Made by a program: the position numbers and the translations under genes. A stretch of DNA of 64,000 nucleotides from Toxorhynchites rutilus septentrionalis (taxonomy: Eukaryota > Arthropoda > Insecta > Diptera > Culicidae): positions 78,391,704 to 78,455,703 of the forward strand of contig NC_073746.1 of assembly GCF_029784135.1 (NCBI RefSeq), in the 5' to 3' direction. The notes under the pieces are model-generated. The model was not told where the DNA came from and did no database searches. It saw only the letters and a list, made by a program, of their open reading frames with translations. Positions 41,344 to 53,047 of this stretch are shown in pieces. Numbering within the stretch: position 1 is the first letter of the stretch; the number at the start of each line of letters is the position of its first letter.

Positions 41344-43018
41344 TACTCTAAAGAGTCAATTATGATATTAATTTTGTAGTTGTATAATCAAGGCATCAAG
41401 TATTTCTAGATATTTTTACAAAGTGTCCGAAATATGATTCAGAACAGTATTTACTGTCATATAATCGTTTTCTTAAGATTTTCGTATGTATTGTTATCAA
41501 TGGCAAAATAAATCAAAATATATAAAAATGAACGAACTAAATTTTTGCATTAATTAATGTCAGCGTTCAGAATCAGAAAAATCTAGTTCATATTTTGGCA
41601 GGAACTGAAATTTCAGTATTATTGAGATAATTTAAACAATTTATAATTCAATTGTACTTTTCGCCAAATTTTATTATTTTTTATGTGATTTCGGACGTTT
41701 TAAAAATATTTTTCTTACAAAAGGCAAAAAAAAATCAGGATCAAAGAATAATACTTAAATGAACATACTTCGGCTATCGTGCCGAAACTATTGTTCCCCT
41801 TTCGTGATTTACTGGAGGCATGATAAAATATCAAGCAATAGGTTCTGCAAATCCGGTAAACAGTTTGTTCAATTGATTTTTTTCGGTAATTAACCAAAAA
41901 ATGTAGTAATTGATTATTGCAGTCTGAAAATTGATGATTCTGATACTTCTACTTGATTTAAAGGTGTGACAATTATCGTATGATACTTTCGAACTGAATT
42001 GGTGAACAACAAATGGTACTTGAAGTACCTACTAAATGATGTATCAGGCAATTCACTCACAACTTTTGTTACTTGCGTTACTATGAGAAATATTGAGACT
42101 GGTTCTTCTTAGGCCAGAATGTACTTAAATTAATAATATTTAAAGTTATGTTTTATCATCATTATATATTGTCTTTAATGGTGACTTCGTGTAGTAGTTT
42201 CAACGTAGATATCAATAAATTGCAGTAAATAAGAGCAATATCATTCGAAATATCGCGTGCATCTAACCGTTTCTATAGCTCATTCAAACTGATTTGTGTG
42301 TTTACGCATTGCACCCGAGTTGTCATCGAACAACCGCAATCATGATGCTAACGACATTTACACACAGATCCAGCATCGGAACCACCCTGTCGTCATTTCC
42401 TTTTATATGCATCCAAAAAATGGTTTCCAAACTGAATTGGCATAGACGATGCCGGCGATAGGCGGTATCCATGAATAGCGTCCATCACCCGTGCAAGTAT
42501 CGAATTTGTACCGACTAACCTTGTTTTGGCAGCGGATATTTTTTTTTCCTTGCGATCCCGATTCATAACATTCCGCATCACATCTTTCCTGATTGATCCT
42601 TCGAATCGCTTTGCGATTGGGAGGGGTGGGGACGCACGGGCGAACATTTCACTATTGCTGTTTGCTATTTTTCCACCCCGACATGAAGAACGGTATTGCT
42701 TTGTTTAGCTACTCGTATTGTCCAATATGACAACGCCAGAGCATCAGATCTCACAAATCGAGGAGTGTACGGATTCGCCAAGGCGCGTGGGATCCTGAAT
42801 ACAAACGTCAAACAAGTGTGCACAGCAGTGCCAGCCAGCGGAGAAATTCGCAGCTACAACATTCCTGCAAATGTGTCGTCGGTTGTCTAAGATAACAAGA
42901 CTAATAGATGCGGCACTGTTTCGGATGCTACCGCATGTAGCCTGAATTTGGCGAATCAGAGAGAGGTCATCTTGTTTGGCCGATATCTTCCGGCGGATTT
43001 ACTCACTGGAAACAGTGT
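41344..43018. other. About 1.7 kb without a recognised gene
   Basis: AT-rich to about 42280, then GC-balanced 42300-43000 with overlapping frames on both strands (42393-42647 minus, 42526-42890 plus). No recognised domain. Possibly single-copy host DNA. Confidence 0.4.
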
Positions 43019-43292
43019 GCTCCCTTGGCCGAGTGGTTAGCGTCATAACTAACATGCCGGGTGTTCGGGTTCGATTCCCGTTCTGGTCGGGGGAATTTTT
43101 CGTCAAAGAAATTTCCTCCGACTTGCACTGTGATCACGCGTATTCTAGAGCTTGCCACTCAGAATGCATTCAAGGCGTGTTATTTGGCATAGAAATCTCA
43201 ACTAAGTACTAATAAAAAATGACGCAAGTAATATTACGTTGAGACGGCGAAGTTCCTCTAGGAACGTTAGTGCCATTGAAGAAGAAGAAGAA
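43019..43292 (+). mobile_element. tRNA-derived SINE (Feilai-like), full-length copy 3
   Basis: A box TTGGCCGAGTGGTTAGCG, B box GGTTCGATTCCCG at 43069-43081, then the common body (TTGCACTGTGATCACGCG, TTCAAGGCGTGTTATTTGGC, AATGACGCAAGTAATATTACG) and a GAAGAAGAAGAA tail at 43277-43291. The intact Pol III boxes make this the best-preserved copy. Confidence 0.85.
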
Positions 43293-44499
43293 ACAGTGTG
43301 TATCATTTGTGCTTTTGTGCGGAGTGGGCGATTTTGTAGCGACAGATGCTCCGTTGTAACCGCAAATAGGCGGCGCGAATTTATGGTGCACTCCAGCGCT
43401 TTTGGACTGTGAACTCCAATAGCAGCATTCGCCTCTATACTCCGCTTTGAAGCTGAACTATGTGTAGTGTTATTAGGAGCTCTTGCAATAAGAAAAGTTA
43501 GGCCACAAACCATAACCACGGCATTCGATGTAATTATGCTCATTCTTCATTTCGAAGCTATTGTTGAGAGCATTAGTTCGTATTTTTTTAATGGCTGTAT
43601 GGAATTATGGTATAATAAAAATGGAAAAAAGTATATTTGAATGGAATTCCCTTGCGTATATTGCAATTGTGCACCACACCAAGCGAAGATGTGGTGTTTT
43701 TGTGGAGCGTTAAACTTGTAGAAAAATGAGTAATCAACAGATGCTGCGGTTGACGTCATGGGTAGCAAATATATTCAGCAAATAAATTACCAACTTTGAG
43801 TGCAAGCAAAATATTTTAAAAAGCATCTGTCGCGCCAGATTTTTTGAAACATTAATTTCCAACTAACCGAACAGAAAACCAATAACAAAAGCAGTTCCCT
43901 CGGACGGAATTGGGTGAATGCAATCTCGGAAATTCAATTACGGCTGTTATTTTTGTAACTAATATATCCATCTGAATGAACGACGAATCATTTCACCATT
44001 ATTCTATAGAAGCCGAAAATTGGGGAAAGTTAATTGGAGTCCATTATTCGTTTCCGGACGTTACACAGTTCGGAGAATTTTCAACGCGCCCCGTATGCGG
44101 AATTGTGTTTATTTTTGCCTGTCGTGAGTCGGTTCTAAGCCTCAGAATCCTCATTACAGTGAGAGTGCAAATTATTTATAGCCCAGCGGGATTTTCAAAA
44201 AATCGGACCACTCCCCATACCCGATTTGGTGCTATGATGATTCGGTTATGTATACAACCATTGAGATTTGCTGCAGGATTATTCTCACACGCATCCTCAA
44301 AAATAGTGTGAAGAAGTTTAAACGTGTTTGGTAGGATCGGAACCAAGTAGAGGTTCAGCGTAATTACTAATTGTTATGGCGTATTCTCGGGACAAATTTA
44401 ACGAAAAGCTTCAACCCTTTGCAGTCGTATTATATTTTATGTGTGTTTCGAAATGGTCGTAATCAATTTCCTTTTAAAGAGCAGTGATACATACTGGGC
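43293..44499. other. Anonymous sequence
   Basis: Moderate GC. An open frame of 111 codons at 43976-44311 has no recognised domain. Nothing else is supported. Confidence 0.4.
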
Positions 44500-45080
44500 G
44501 GACTCGATTATAAACAGTCTCTGATTTCTTTTCACTATACAGCCATTGCATGTCAAACCGATATAGTAGTTCTCAGATTTTCGTAAAAAGTGGTAGTTTC
44601 GTTCTTTATCGTAAACTATTAGATCGGTATTTTTTTATTTTTTTGTTAGGGTGCCCATTTTCATTTTAGGGTGATCCGAAATATCGACTTTTCCCCTTTT
44701 TCCAAAAAAAGACATAAAAAAGACAATAATCCATAGCTGGTGAACTACTGAACCGAATTAGACGGTCGACATATCAAATTAAAGCTAATTAGCTAGTAAT
44801 TCTTGAAAAAATGTTGCGCTTGCAAAACTTTCTGGTTTTGGTTTTGTCTTTATTGATTTGTTTTTTATAGTTTTTATAGTCTCGCGACCAAGAGCGCTAC
44901 ATTTTTTAATATGTTATATGGAAAGCTGAGGATTTTTCACATAACATCTCTCGAAACCAGGGAGGCGTTTTTTTCGTTTTTGAGTTATGATTTTTCAAAT
45001 TTACTGGATGGTCCAGAAAATCATTTTTCCCTTTTTTTTCCCAAAAATTACTTTTTTTCAAAAACTTATTACTTTTGAAC
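44500..45080. repeat. Second copy of the fold-back repeat family
   Basis: The left part (CTCGATTATAAACAG, TTCGTAAAAAGTGGTAGTTT, TTTTTTGTTAGGGTG) matches 25690-25500 reversed. The following part (CGACATATCAAATTAAAGC, AAAGCTGAGGATTTTTCACA) matches 24430-24640. So the family joins an outer end block to one fold-back arm. Confidence 0.7.
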
Positions 45081-45084
45081 TACT

Positions 45085-45412
45085 GAAGTTGGTGAGGTGT
45101 GACAGCCATACAAATGAAACATAAATTTCTACTTTACTCCAGAATTAATCAAGCAAACGAAACCAAATTAGGTATATGGAGGTTTTAGGGTGCAATAAAT
45201 GTGTTCACGGTGGTTAGACACTCCACCCCCCTCCCTAAGGGGGGGCTGCCATACAAATGAAACACAAATTTCTGCATTACTCGAGAATTTTATTTTGATG
45301 AGTTTTGGTAGAAGTACTAGGAATTTTATAGTAAAAGGTAAATTCAACGGGGTCGATTAGAAGATCAATCAATGAACAGTTCTGTGATCGGACTCATAAC
45401 CTTGCAAAAGTG
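45085..45412 (+). mobile_element. Helitron-like fragment, copy 5
   Basis: One complete and one partial 143-bp-type unit (CATACAAATGAAACA twice, about 143 bp apart) join directly to the 3' half (GAGTTTTGGTAGAAGTACTAGG, AAATTCAACGGGGTCGATTAG). The CTAG terminus is missing and an internal deletion is evident at 45289. Confidence 0.72.
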
Positions 45413-46790
45413 GAATAATATATGAACTGCCTTCTGTGACCCTGGACGAGGCGGCTCCTGCGTTCTTTATGGACAAAATAATGAAAAGTATATATGGAGG
45501 GTGAATGAATAATGTCTTTATTTCCATTATCGCTACAAACCAACGAAACACGAAGCTAAATGAGTTAACGTGAATTTCAATTGAACAAAAAAGATAGCTC
45601 AAATCCGATGATTCGTTTTCTAATGATGCGTGAACACACATTTGTAGCGATTGATTTAACTAATTTGTTTCAGTTTTAAAGCTATTCCCAGTATAACTGC
45701 TACCAGATAGTGTTACACTTACACTTATACTAAATGTTTTCAATTCCTGCTCGGTTATTTTAATGGCATTTAGCGAGGCAATCAATATGTCAAAAAATAT
45801 TTGGTACTATCGCATGTACATTGCATTTCGAGCAAACGATTCACCAACGACTAATTTGCACTGCAAATTTTGCATTGGTAGTGATATATGAAAATAACAA
45901 CAACACACGGGATCAATTTTGTTCACTCTCGAAAATATCCTACCAATTCTCAAATTAACTCCCAGCAATATTTAAATATGCACTGCTCGATGTCTAGAGT
46001 AACACGACATAACATTGAAATCGCGGAAAAGGCTTTTATAATCATTGCGCGGTCACAATATTGAAGAGTTGACAAATCAGAACGTGTAATTTATCGCAGC
46101 AGAAAATCAAACATATTTCGTTGCACATTCCCGTATTATTATTACTCAATGTTCTGGAAAAAAGGTAATGAAGATGGTGGTTTTTCGAGCGACATAGCAT
46201 GCGCTGTCATAACTTTTTCTCAAATAGTGACGTAAATCGTTGTGTTTATATTTGATTGCCTACTACATCCATGTAAAAATCCTATTTTCAGGATGTGTTC
46301 CACCAATTAAAAATGTACATTATATTAGAGTTTCTGTTGAATATGAAGCTAATGTGACAGCGTGCAGTGAATGTTTGTGAAATCACGTCGAAAAAGACGG
46401 ATGAAAGTGATATTTCAATGTGCCGTTTTTACTCCCCCACGTTCATAGAAACAAACGAACTTTCATTATTTTAATGTTACGAAGTTGATGTTTTGAAGGC
46501 ACTCAGTGTCGGTGTGTATGTTGTGAGAAAATAATCGCCAATTTATAAAAATTTCACCGAAAATGTTACTGCTTTCAAGAACTGCTCGCTGGACCTTTTC
46601 ACTACATAAATAATCGAAATAAGTCACAATACAATTGTTAGAAAACAAACAGTTGAATGATTCCATGAGAATTTCGGCTCAAATTATCATGCAACCCTCA
46701 GTACTTTCAACATTGTTTTGTTTCTTCCATATACATTCCATATTGAATGCAAATAATTTCGACACGATATTTTGCTTGCCAATACAGATA
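45413..46790. other. Anonymous AT-rich sequence
   Basis: No coding or repeat family recognised over 1.4 kb. Confidence 0.4.
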
Positions 46791-47362
46791 TACCGTTCTG
46801 AATCATATTTCGGACAACATCCTATTTCGGACACTTTGTTCTAATATCCTCAAATGCCTAATGCACTGGTGACATAACTATAAAATTAATATCACAATTG
46901 CTTCTTTAGAGTAATGATTTTGATGTTTGCTTCGGGTGAGAACGTAGAATTTACCCGTTCATAAATATTTAAATTTCTCCCGTGTTTCATCAGTTTTCAT
47001 CATCGTTAACAGTTTACTGTGATTGCATGGTAAGTGTTTCGCAGTTGATTATAAAATCTAATCAATTGTAATGTAATTTTCATCCCAAAAATTACAAAAT
47101 AAAGTGTCCGAAATTTGAATTCAATCTGTCCAAAATTTGATTTAGTGTCCGAAGTTTGATTTTTATTCGCTTCATTTGAAAAGCATTTTATTCGATGATT
47201 TTTTTGTAATGTTTTTAATTAAATAGGTACCATAGTAGAAAGCTTCAATGCATATTGAACTAATTTATTGAAAACATCAACCAAATAATTACTGTGCATG
47301 AAGTTTAGATCTGTTCTCTGCATCATATGCCTTAAGCGTTCGAAATATGATTCAGAACGGTA
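46791..47362. mobile_element. MITE with TACCGTTCTGAATCATATTT inverted ends
   Basis: The left end TACCGTTCTGAATCATATTT (46791) and the right end ATATGATTCAGAACGGTA (47345-47362) are inverted over about 25 bp. The interior is AT-rich with repeated phrases (GTCCGAAATTTGA, GTCCGAAGTTTGA). Shares the TACCGTT start with the 3.1-kb element at 24112. Confidence 0.75.
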
Positions 47363-47795
47363 CTTCGCCTACTGCTCCACCTCGATATCTACCATGTATT
47401 CTATAAGTCAAGCCGTTTCATTTGATACCCATATTCATGGAGTTCTGTGAAATTATGTAATTCGCCATTATCTTGGATTTCAAGATCATGGAATATGCAG
47501 TTTTATAATGACAGCCGAGATAAAAATGTGTTCCATATTTCAGATCAATCGGTCAACAGGAAGGAGGTTAAATTTCAATTTTTTGAAAGAAAGATCAATG
47601 ATTTTGAATGAATAGCGAATAGCGCAGCATGACACAAAATAGTTCAATTTCTTCAAAAAATTCATCGCCATCAAGCCATCAAGCCATCAAGGCTGAAGAC
47701 ATGCTAGAACGATCAAGTTCACATTTATCCAATGCATAATTATTGGCGATGAGATCTGGGTGTGACTTTTTCCTATTTCCGAAGTTTAACACTCG
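47363..47795. other. Anonymous AT-rich sequence
   Basis: Contains a small direct duplication (GCCATCAA repeated at 47671-47690). Nothing else recognised. Confidence 0.4.
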
Positions 47796-47797
47796 TA

Positions 47798-48151
47798 GGG
47801 TGCTCATACACTGTTTGACCGAAGCCAAATATTTGACTCTTTTTGACAGATAAAATTTGTCCAACGTGTACTGATCAAATACATTCTACACAAAACACGA
47901 CAAGCAAATATTCAATTATTGGATGCCTAAAATGTTTTTTTCAGTCTGTTCTTCGAACCTGTCGGTATATGGTTAGGTTACCTTGAATATTTCAGTTGAT
48001 TTTTTCCATGTTCGGTGTTTGATATTCTTTACTACTGTTGAAAATTGAAGAGTGGCAAACAAAATAGTGTTTGTACAAATATCAAATCAAACCTTATCTG
48101 TCAAAAAATATCAAATATTTGACCTCCGGGCAAACAGTGTACGGTCACCTT
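47798..48151. mobile_element. MITE with about 60-bp inverted ends, TA-flanked
   Basis: The left end (GGGTGCTCATACACTGTTTG, CCAAATATTTGACTC, TTTTTGACAGATAAAATTTG) is repeated in reverse at 48088-48151 (CAAACCTTATCTGTC, AAATATTTGACC, CAAACAGTGTACGG). TA lies on either side (47796-47797 and 48152-48153). No coding capacity. The TA suggests Tc1/mariner ancestry. Confidence 0.78.
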
Positions 48152-48152
48152 T

Positions 48153-49385
48153 ATACTCGCGCATTGGCCTGTTAGACCGAGAAATCAACAATTCGTTCAT
48201 TTCTCAGAAAATATCAACACTACGACTTTGCGATTCTTTCTGGCTTCGTTATTCGTCGTTCGTCATCTTTTAGCGTATCGCATGTGTTGGTACGAAGGGG
48301 ACGTGTGCCACTTTTTTAACACATTCGGTCTGAGACACCGATGCGAGTATAGGAGTAACTTTTTTGGACAAGTGCCGTTTTTCATATTCTAGAATATTGT
48401 TCGATGAAATGTTAGTGGCGTGGAATTTTTATTAAATATAATGCATAAGATCATTACCGGACTATTCTTATTGGATTTCAGTCCCTTTTATAACTGGATT
48501 GAATGGATCCATATATTAACTATTCGTCGTGAGATTCATACGTCCAAAAGCAAAATATAAATGTTTAACTTTCGTATAGTTATTCGCAAAATATAATGGT
48601 CATACATAAACACACTTGTGAAAAAATTTCATTTGTGGAAGCATTGTAAACAGTAAACTATAAACTAATCGGTGGCTTATGGTAATTTTTAACAGTTACA
48701 GTTTCGGGGATATTTTTTTATAATGACAAGAAAACAAGAAAAAGAAAAGGAAGTTCCTAGAAATCCTTTTATATCATCTTTTTGTGCCCCATCTAAAAAG
48801 GCATTAATCCATAGTTTACCAAGAATACAGAGACAAAGAATATTAGAAATATGCAAACTTTATATTCCAGAACCTTTATTATCTGGTGATTATCTAGAAG
48901 GTCGTTATACATTCTTCTCTTTGATAAAAGACCCGAAAAACACGCAACAACTGTATGAAATGTAAAAAAAAATATGTTTGTTTCGGGCATGCAGTTATGC
49001 TATGTTCTGATTCTAACTCCAATGAAACCACAATCGATCAATACGTTTTCATGTTATTTTGTAGCTCTTTATACTTCCATGAATTATATTCAGTTGCTTA
49101 CTTTTAATTAGTAACAGAGAAAAATTCGAATTTCGTTATTTGTGTTGGAGTATCAAAAATTACTCTGTTTTGAGGAGGCTGAGTTAAATGACTATTAAAA
49201 CATAATAAAGACGAAGAAAACATATTTTTTGGAGTTTTTTCATTCAATCATACCATCTTCTTCAAATAAATGCCAATAAAGCCTGAAATATACACAATGG
49301 CAACATTACAGAGAAGTTCAATTTTCGGTCTGTGACACTGTGCGCGAGTATACGTGTTATGGTTTTGCACGCGAGTACAGGAGGG
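48153..49385 (+). mobile_element. TTAA-flanked repeat (piggyBac-like?), copy 2
   Basis: The right end reads, inward from TTAA at 49386-49389, CCCTCCTGTACTCGCGTGC and then GTATACTCGCGCACAGTG and CACAGACCGAAAA. The same ACTCGCG...AGACCGA motif occurs at 48153-48185 in the opposite sense and at 48324-48352. The interior 48430-49385 is the inverted counterpart of 15814-16652 at roughly three-quarters identity by eye. The exact left boundary is uncertain. Confidence 0.62.
48723..48965 (+). CDS. Hypothetical 80-aa frame inside the TTAA repeat
   Basis: Starts MTRKQEKEKEVPRN and ends YEM, a Lys/Arg-rich peptide with LPRIQRQRILEICKLYIPEPLL. I do not recognise a domain. The homologous stretch in copy 1 (16220-16400, reversed) does not keep this frame open, so it is either a fragment of a transposase from which the repeat derives or chance. 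Low confidence as a gene. Confidence 0.25.
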   Translation: MTRKQEKEKEVPRNPFISSFCAPSKKALIHSLPRIQRQRILEICKLYIPEPLLSGDYLEGRYTFFSLIKDPKNTQQLYEM

Positions 49386-49402
49386 TTAAATTATCGTTTT
49401 AC

Positions 49403-49573
49403 CGTTTTGACAGCATTGAAGACATAAAAATGAATTCGCTGTGTGAACTGAAGGCAATTTTTGAATACAGCTACGAAAAGTTTTTCGATTACTGGATTCT
49501 TCGTTGGAAGAATTGTATTGCTTCAGAAGGGGCCTATTTTGAAGGCGATAATATAAATTTAGAAGATAAATAA
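49403..49573 (+). pseudogene. C-terminal fragment of a mariner-type transposase
   Basis: FDSIEDIKMNSLCELKAIFEYSYEKFFDYWILRWKNCIASEGAYFEG is the usual C-terminal segment of a mariner subgroup. The catalytic part is missing because the TTAA repeat abuts it on the left. A reverse, more decayed copy is at 22525-22700. Confidence 0.7.
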
Positions 49574-49589
49574 AGCATTTTCATTAAAA

Positions 49590-51384
49590 CACAAATTGCT
49601 GGTATATATTTGACAGAAGATGAATATGTATTTTCTATATACAAACTAGGACCCGAAATAAGTTTCTGTTTGCGCGATAAAAAATAAAAAAATAGATGCT
49701 AGTCGTATACTAAATATATCTGGGCGCTGGAGACTCGATAACAATTTCCCGACTAATTTATCTCAAACGGCTACTAAAGCTTTCAAGCACTCATCGAGAA
49801 CGCGCAACTATAATTTGTATTCATCTTGAAACCCTACCCCATTTTCCTTTCTCTTTATATTACCGCCAGCAAAAAAAATGCAGTAAAATACTGCCAGCAA
49901 TTCCAAGAATCTGATTCAAATAGCAATCATCTAAAATAGTTCCTCAAGTACGCGCGGAAACGAGATGGCACTGCTTGTGCTCACGGTCCCCAACGGTACC
50001 GCTAAATTAATTTGGCAACAAATTCAGCCAGTTCGTACCCCGATTCGACTCGGCGACCATTACACCAGAACACAAAACTACCGAAAACTTTTCACGGCAT
50101 CCCAGACAATGAACAACGTTCAGTCGATGCTAACCCATTGCTAATTTAAACTTAATTCAGTTTCGAGAAAACTTATTCGCATTTAAATTTATATAACTTG
50201 GTAACATTCCGTGCCGTTCGAGGGTGCATACTTCATAATGCAGTGCTGCAGTGCTGCCGCCCAGTCCGGACTCAAAGACCGAACCGACCGTCCGGGACGA
50301 CGGGACGGGGGCGGTTGGCAGCTGCGACCGTCGGTGGCAACTGAAATCCAGCAACGAGCAGAATCCGGTGAAATGGGTACTAAACTTTGGCTATGTTAAC
50401 AACAAACAGCTATTCCCTTTCGGTATACACTAATGACGCTAACGTTTTCCGAGGCAAAGCACATTCTGACTGACTAAGGCAAATTTATGCGTTGCGCCCT
50501 CCTGGGAAACTAAAGCTCAACTGTATTATCACTCAACTCCCACCCTCGCATTTCACACACAACTGCTAGGTGCAAAGCATGGAATGATAGGGCAGAGAGC
50601 GGGCGCACGATGAGAAAGTTTTCTTGTGACCCAATTTCACCTTGCACTGCTTTTCGACTGGTTGTTATGCGTCATTGGAGGACTTGAGGTTGATTCCTGT
50701 TGGTTCCAAATTTTGTTTCTAGGCGATTCCCAGCGTGAAGCTGTTGCTCGGATTGTTAAATGCAGATATTTATTCCGTTATGAGATCGAATACTTTAATA
50801 CACAATTTTATTCCCATCTGCGGTTTTTTTGCTGTCGGTTTCAGTGCAAATGAAACCATAAAATTCAAATGGCGTTAGAACGCTATATCAGTGCAGTGGA
50901 TTAAATCACTAATGCAATGATCGGGTCGCAAAACTATTAGGGACACAGTCGGTTCGTTTAATTAAATCCATTTCGAGGCCGGAAAGCGAGCCTCGCCAAA
51001 TATGTGACCCACGCTGAGAGAGAGAGAGAGAGCCGAAAAAGGGACACTGAATAAAATATTGAAAATAGAATTTATAATATTTTCACCCACGTGAATGCTA
51101 AAAACGTGGGTGAAAATATTCAGAGGGAAATTGATATTTATTCGTCAATCGCTGCTTAATTAGATCGTGGCCTATCACATCACGATGAGAACAGTTTCAC
51201 ATCGTTGAAAAAGTTGAAGGAATAGTTTTGCATGACCCTTCTGTGCGGCTGATTGAAAATCCTTTTTCCGAAAGCGCGCAATTAGGAGTACAAATTCAAC
51301 ACGATCACACCGTGGCACTTTGGTAAAAAAATAGTAAATCCAATTGCAATTTAATTTCAGCGTCTGAAAATTAGGAAAAATATA
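49590..51384. other. About 1.8 kb without a recognised gene, with a GC-rich island
   Basis: The stretch 50215-50360 is markedly GC- and CpG-rich (CCGAACCGACCGTCCGGGAC) in AT-rich surroundings and could be a promoter or first exon, but no start codon plus domain can be supported. A GA run lies at 51018-51033 and a perfect hairpin at 51076-51120. Confidence 0.4.
51076..51120. repeat. Perfect 17-bp inverted repeat (hairpin)
   Basis: Arms AATATTTTCACCCACGT (51076-51092) and ACGTGGGTGAAAATATT (51104-51120) are exact complements around an 11-nt loop. As RNA this would be a stable stem, though shorter than a typical pre-miRNA. Confidence 0.92.
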
Positions 51385-51567
51385 CGAGGGCGGTCCGATA
51401 AGTACTTAGTCTAATCGCGCGATGGTGTCAGTATCGCAAGAGAGATTATTTATCGTGTAGTATATTCTCGCAAACGGCTAATGCCAAAATTTCAGCAAAA
51501 TCGGACTCGTAGTTTTGTTTTGTCCGTGTGTGGAAGCGGGCGTGTCCGCGGATTTTAGAAAAGTTAA

Positions 51568-51780
51568 TTGCACTGCGGACTGCTGCCCCATCCACTGTAT
51601 TCTCCAGATTTGGCCCAGTGCGACTTTTTTTGGTTTCCAAATTTGAAAAAGTCACTCGGTGGACAGAAATTTGAGTCGAATGAGGAGGTCATCGCCGCCA
51701 CGGAGGCTTACTTTGCAAACCTCGAGAAGGCATATTTTTCAGAAGAATTATAGAAGTTGGAGCATCGCTGAGCCAAGCGT
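51568..51780 (+). pseudogene. mariner transposase C-terminal fragment (outer element)
   Basis: HPLYSPDLAQCDFFWFPNLKKSLGGQKFESNEEVI carries the third catalytic Asp (CDFF) of a DD34D mariner, followed by ATEAYFANLEKAYFSEEL, a stop, and then KLEHR and AKRIELKR. The N-terminal and central domains are deleted. Confidence 0.82.
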
Positions 51781-51796
51781 ATCGAGCTAAAAGATA

Positions 51797-52524
51797 CGAG
51801 GGTCACTATTTATATTTCGGGAATAGGAACAAAAACAAATAGTTAAGCTGCGAATATATTTTTATTGTTTTTCAAAGTACTCGCCACGATGATCGATACA
51901 CTTTTGCATGCGCTTAAACCAATTTTCAAAGCATTTATTCCAATCGACACGAGCCTTTTTTTGAGCGATTGTCAAATTATGTGGGATCCAACGTGAGCAT
52001 AATTTTCGCACAACTAAGTGTTCATGTAAAATCGCATATATGCTGGTGGAACTAATGCTTAGGGATGCCTCAATCTCACAATAGGTTACATGACGATCTT
52101 GCTTAATCATTTCGTGCACAGCATCGATGTTTTCTGGCACTACAGTCGATTTTGGACGACCTTCACGAAACTCGTCGGACAGCGAACTACGACCACGATT
52201 GAATTCACTACACCAGCGATACACAGTGGTTTTTGATGGAGCTTCATCGCCAAAAGTCAAATTAAGTTGATTGACGCACTCTTGTTGTGATAATCCACGT
52301 CGAAAGTCGTAAAAAATCATCGCACGAAAATGTTCACGATTCAGTTCCATTTTTTTGCCGAGACCAAACTTTCAACTAAATATAAAATAAACAAATAGCG
52401 TCCGTATGACAAAATGTTCTGAGTACGTATATCGTCAAAAATGTCAAATTTTACGATGGAACCGTCAGATGGACTCACATGACATCAGTGTTGCCAATTC
52501 CCGAAATATAAATAGTGACCCTCG
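51797..52524 (-). mobile_element. Internally deleted mariner element (728 bp), copy 2
   Basis: Same ends, length and internal structure as 6898-7625, in the opposite orientation, with TA at 51795-51796 and 52525-52526, inserted in the outer mariner. Only a few base differences separate the copies. Confidence 0.92.
51862..52350 (-). CDS. Truncated mariner transposase, 162 aa, second copy
   Basis: The frame from ATG 52350 is identical in length and layout to 7072-7560: MELNREHFRAMIFYDFRRGL, the double helix-turn-helix, GRPKSTVVPENIDAV, WIPHNLTIAQKKARVDW, then directly the C-terminal FKRMQKCIDHRGEYFEKQ. No catalytic Asp is present. It keeps the usual Gly in GRPK and Glu in TYCEIEA where the first copy has Val and Lys, so those are private changes of copy 1. 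Possible role: competitor for transposon ends (inference). Confidence 0.85.
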   Translation of the reverse strand: MELNREHFRAMIFYDFRRGLSQQECVNQLNLTFGDEAPSKTTVYRWCSEFNRGRSSLSDEFREGRPKSTVVPENIDAVHEMIKQDRHVTYCEIEASLSISSTSIYAILHEHLVVRKLCSRWIPHNLTIAQKKARVDWNKCFENWFKRMQKCIDHRGEYFEKQ

Positions 52525-52705
52525 TAGTTGAGAAATAAATCGACACTTTTCCAAAACTTTTGTTGTTTTGTTGTAGCTTAAGTACTTATCGGATTGTCCT
52601 CGTATTTCGGGATCATGCTTTCGAGAGAAGCGTGAACATATTTTCATGATGATGAAATAGGATATTGAGATGTATCGCCACTAAACCGTCTCAAATACGT
52701 TTTAA

Positions 52706-53047
52706 CACGTTCGTCGCCCCGTCAACCAGATATTGGTGAAAGTTTCCTCGTTCAAATTGAATAAGATTTTTAAAAGGAATTTTATAGACTAGGCACCTAA
52801 GTGTAACTATAGGATATGTAGAAAAATAATAAAATTATAACCATATTATTATAATGTTTATACTATGCTTCTTATTAATTTATAGGATAGGATACGGATG
52901 ATTTGTTTTGCAATTTTTGGCGAAACCCATATAATATGACTTTGGCATGTGTTATTGTTGTCAATTCGTTTTCAAATTGAAATAAATATTGCAGGATCAT
53001 ATAAAAGTTGACTACAAACTAAGTTTGAACTTTGGGCGACGAAAGTG
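52706..53047. mobile_element. TTAA-type MITE (342 bp)
   Basis: Ends CACGTTCGTCGCCC and, reversed, CACTTTCGTCGCCC, with TTAA at 52702-52705 and a worn TTAG at 53048-53051. No coding. Confidence 0.72.

Larger units (their letters stand above)
51385..52602 (+). mobile_element. Internally deleted mariner carrying a second mariner
   Basis: Outer ends CGAGGGCGGTCCGATAAGTACTTAG and, reversed, CGAGGACAATCCGATAAGTACTTAAG, TA at 51383-51384 and 52603-52604. Without the 728-bp insert (51797-52524) the element is about 490 bp. It retains a short C-terminal transposase piece. Confidence 0.88.

Noticed and set aside
42393..42890. Overlapping frames on both strands as a host exon
   Set aside because: No recognised domain or convincing splice sites; left as anonymous sequence.
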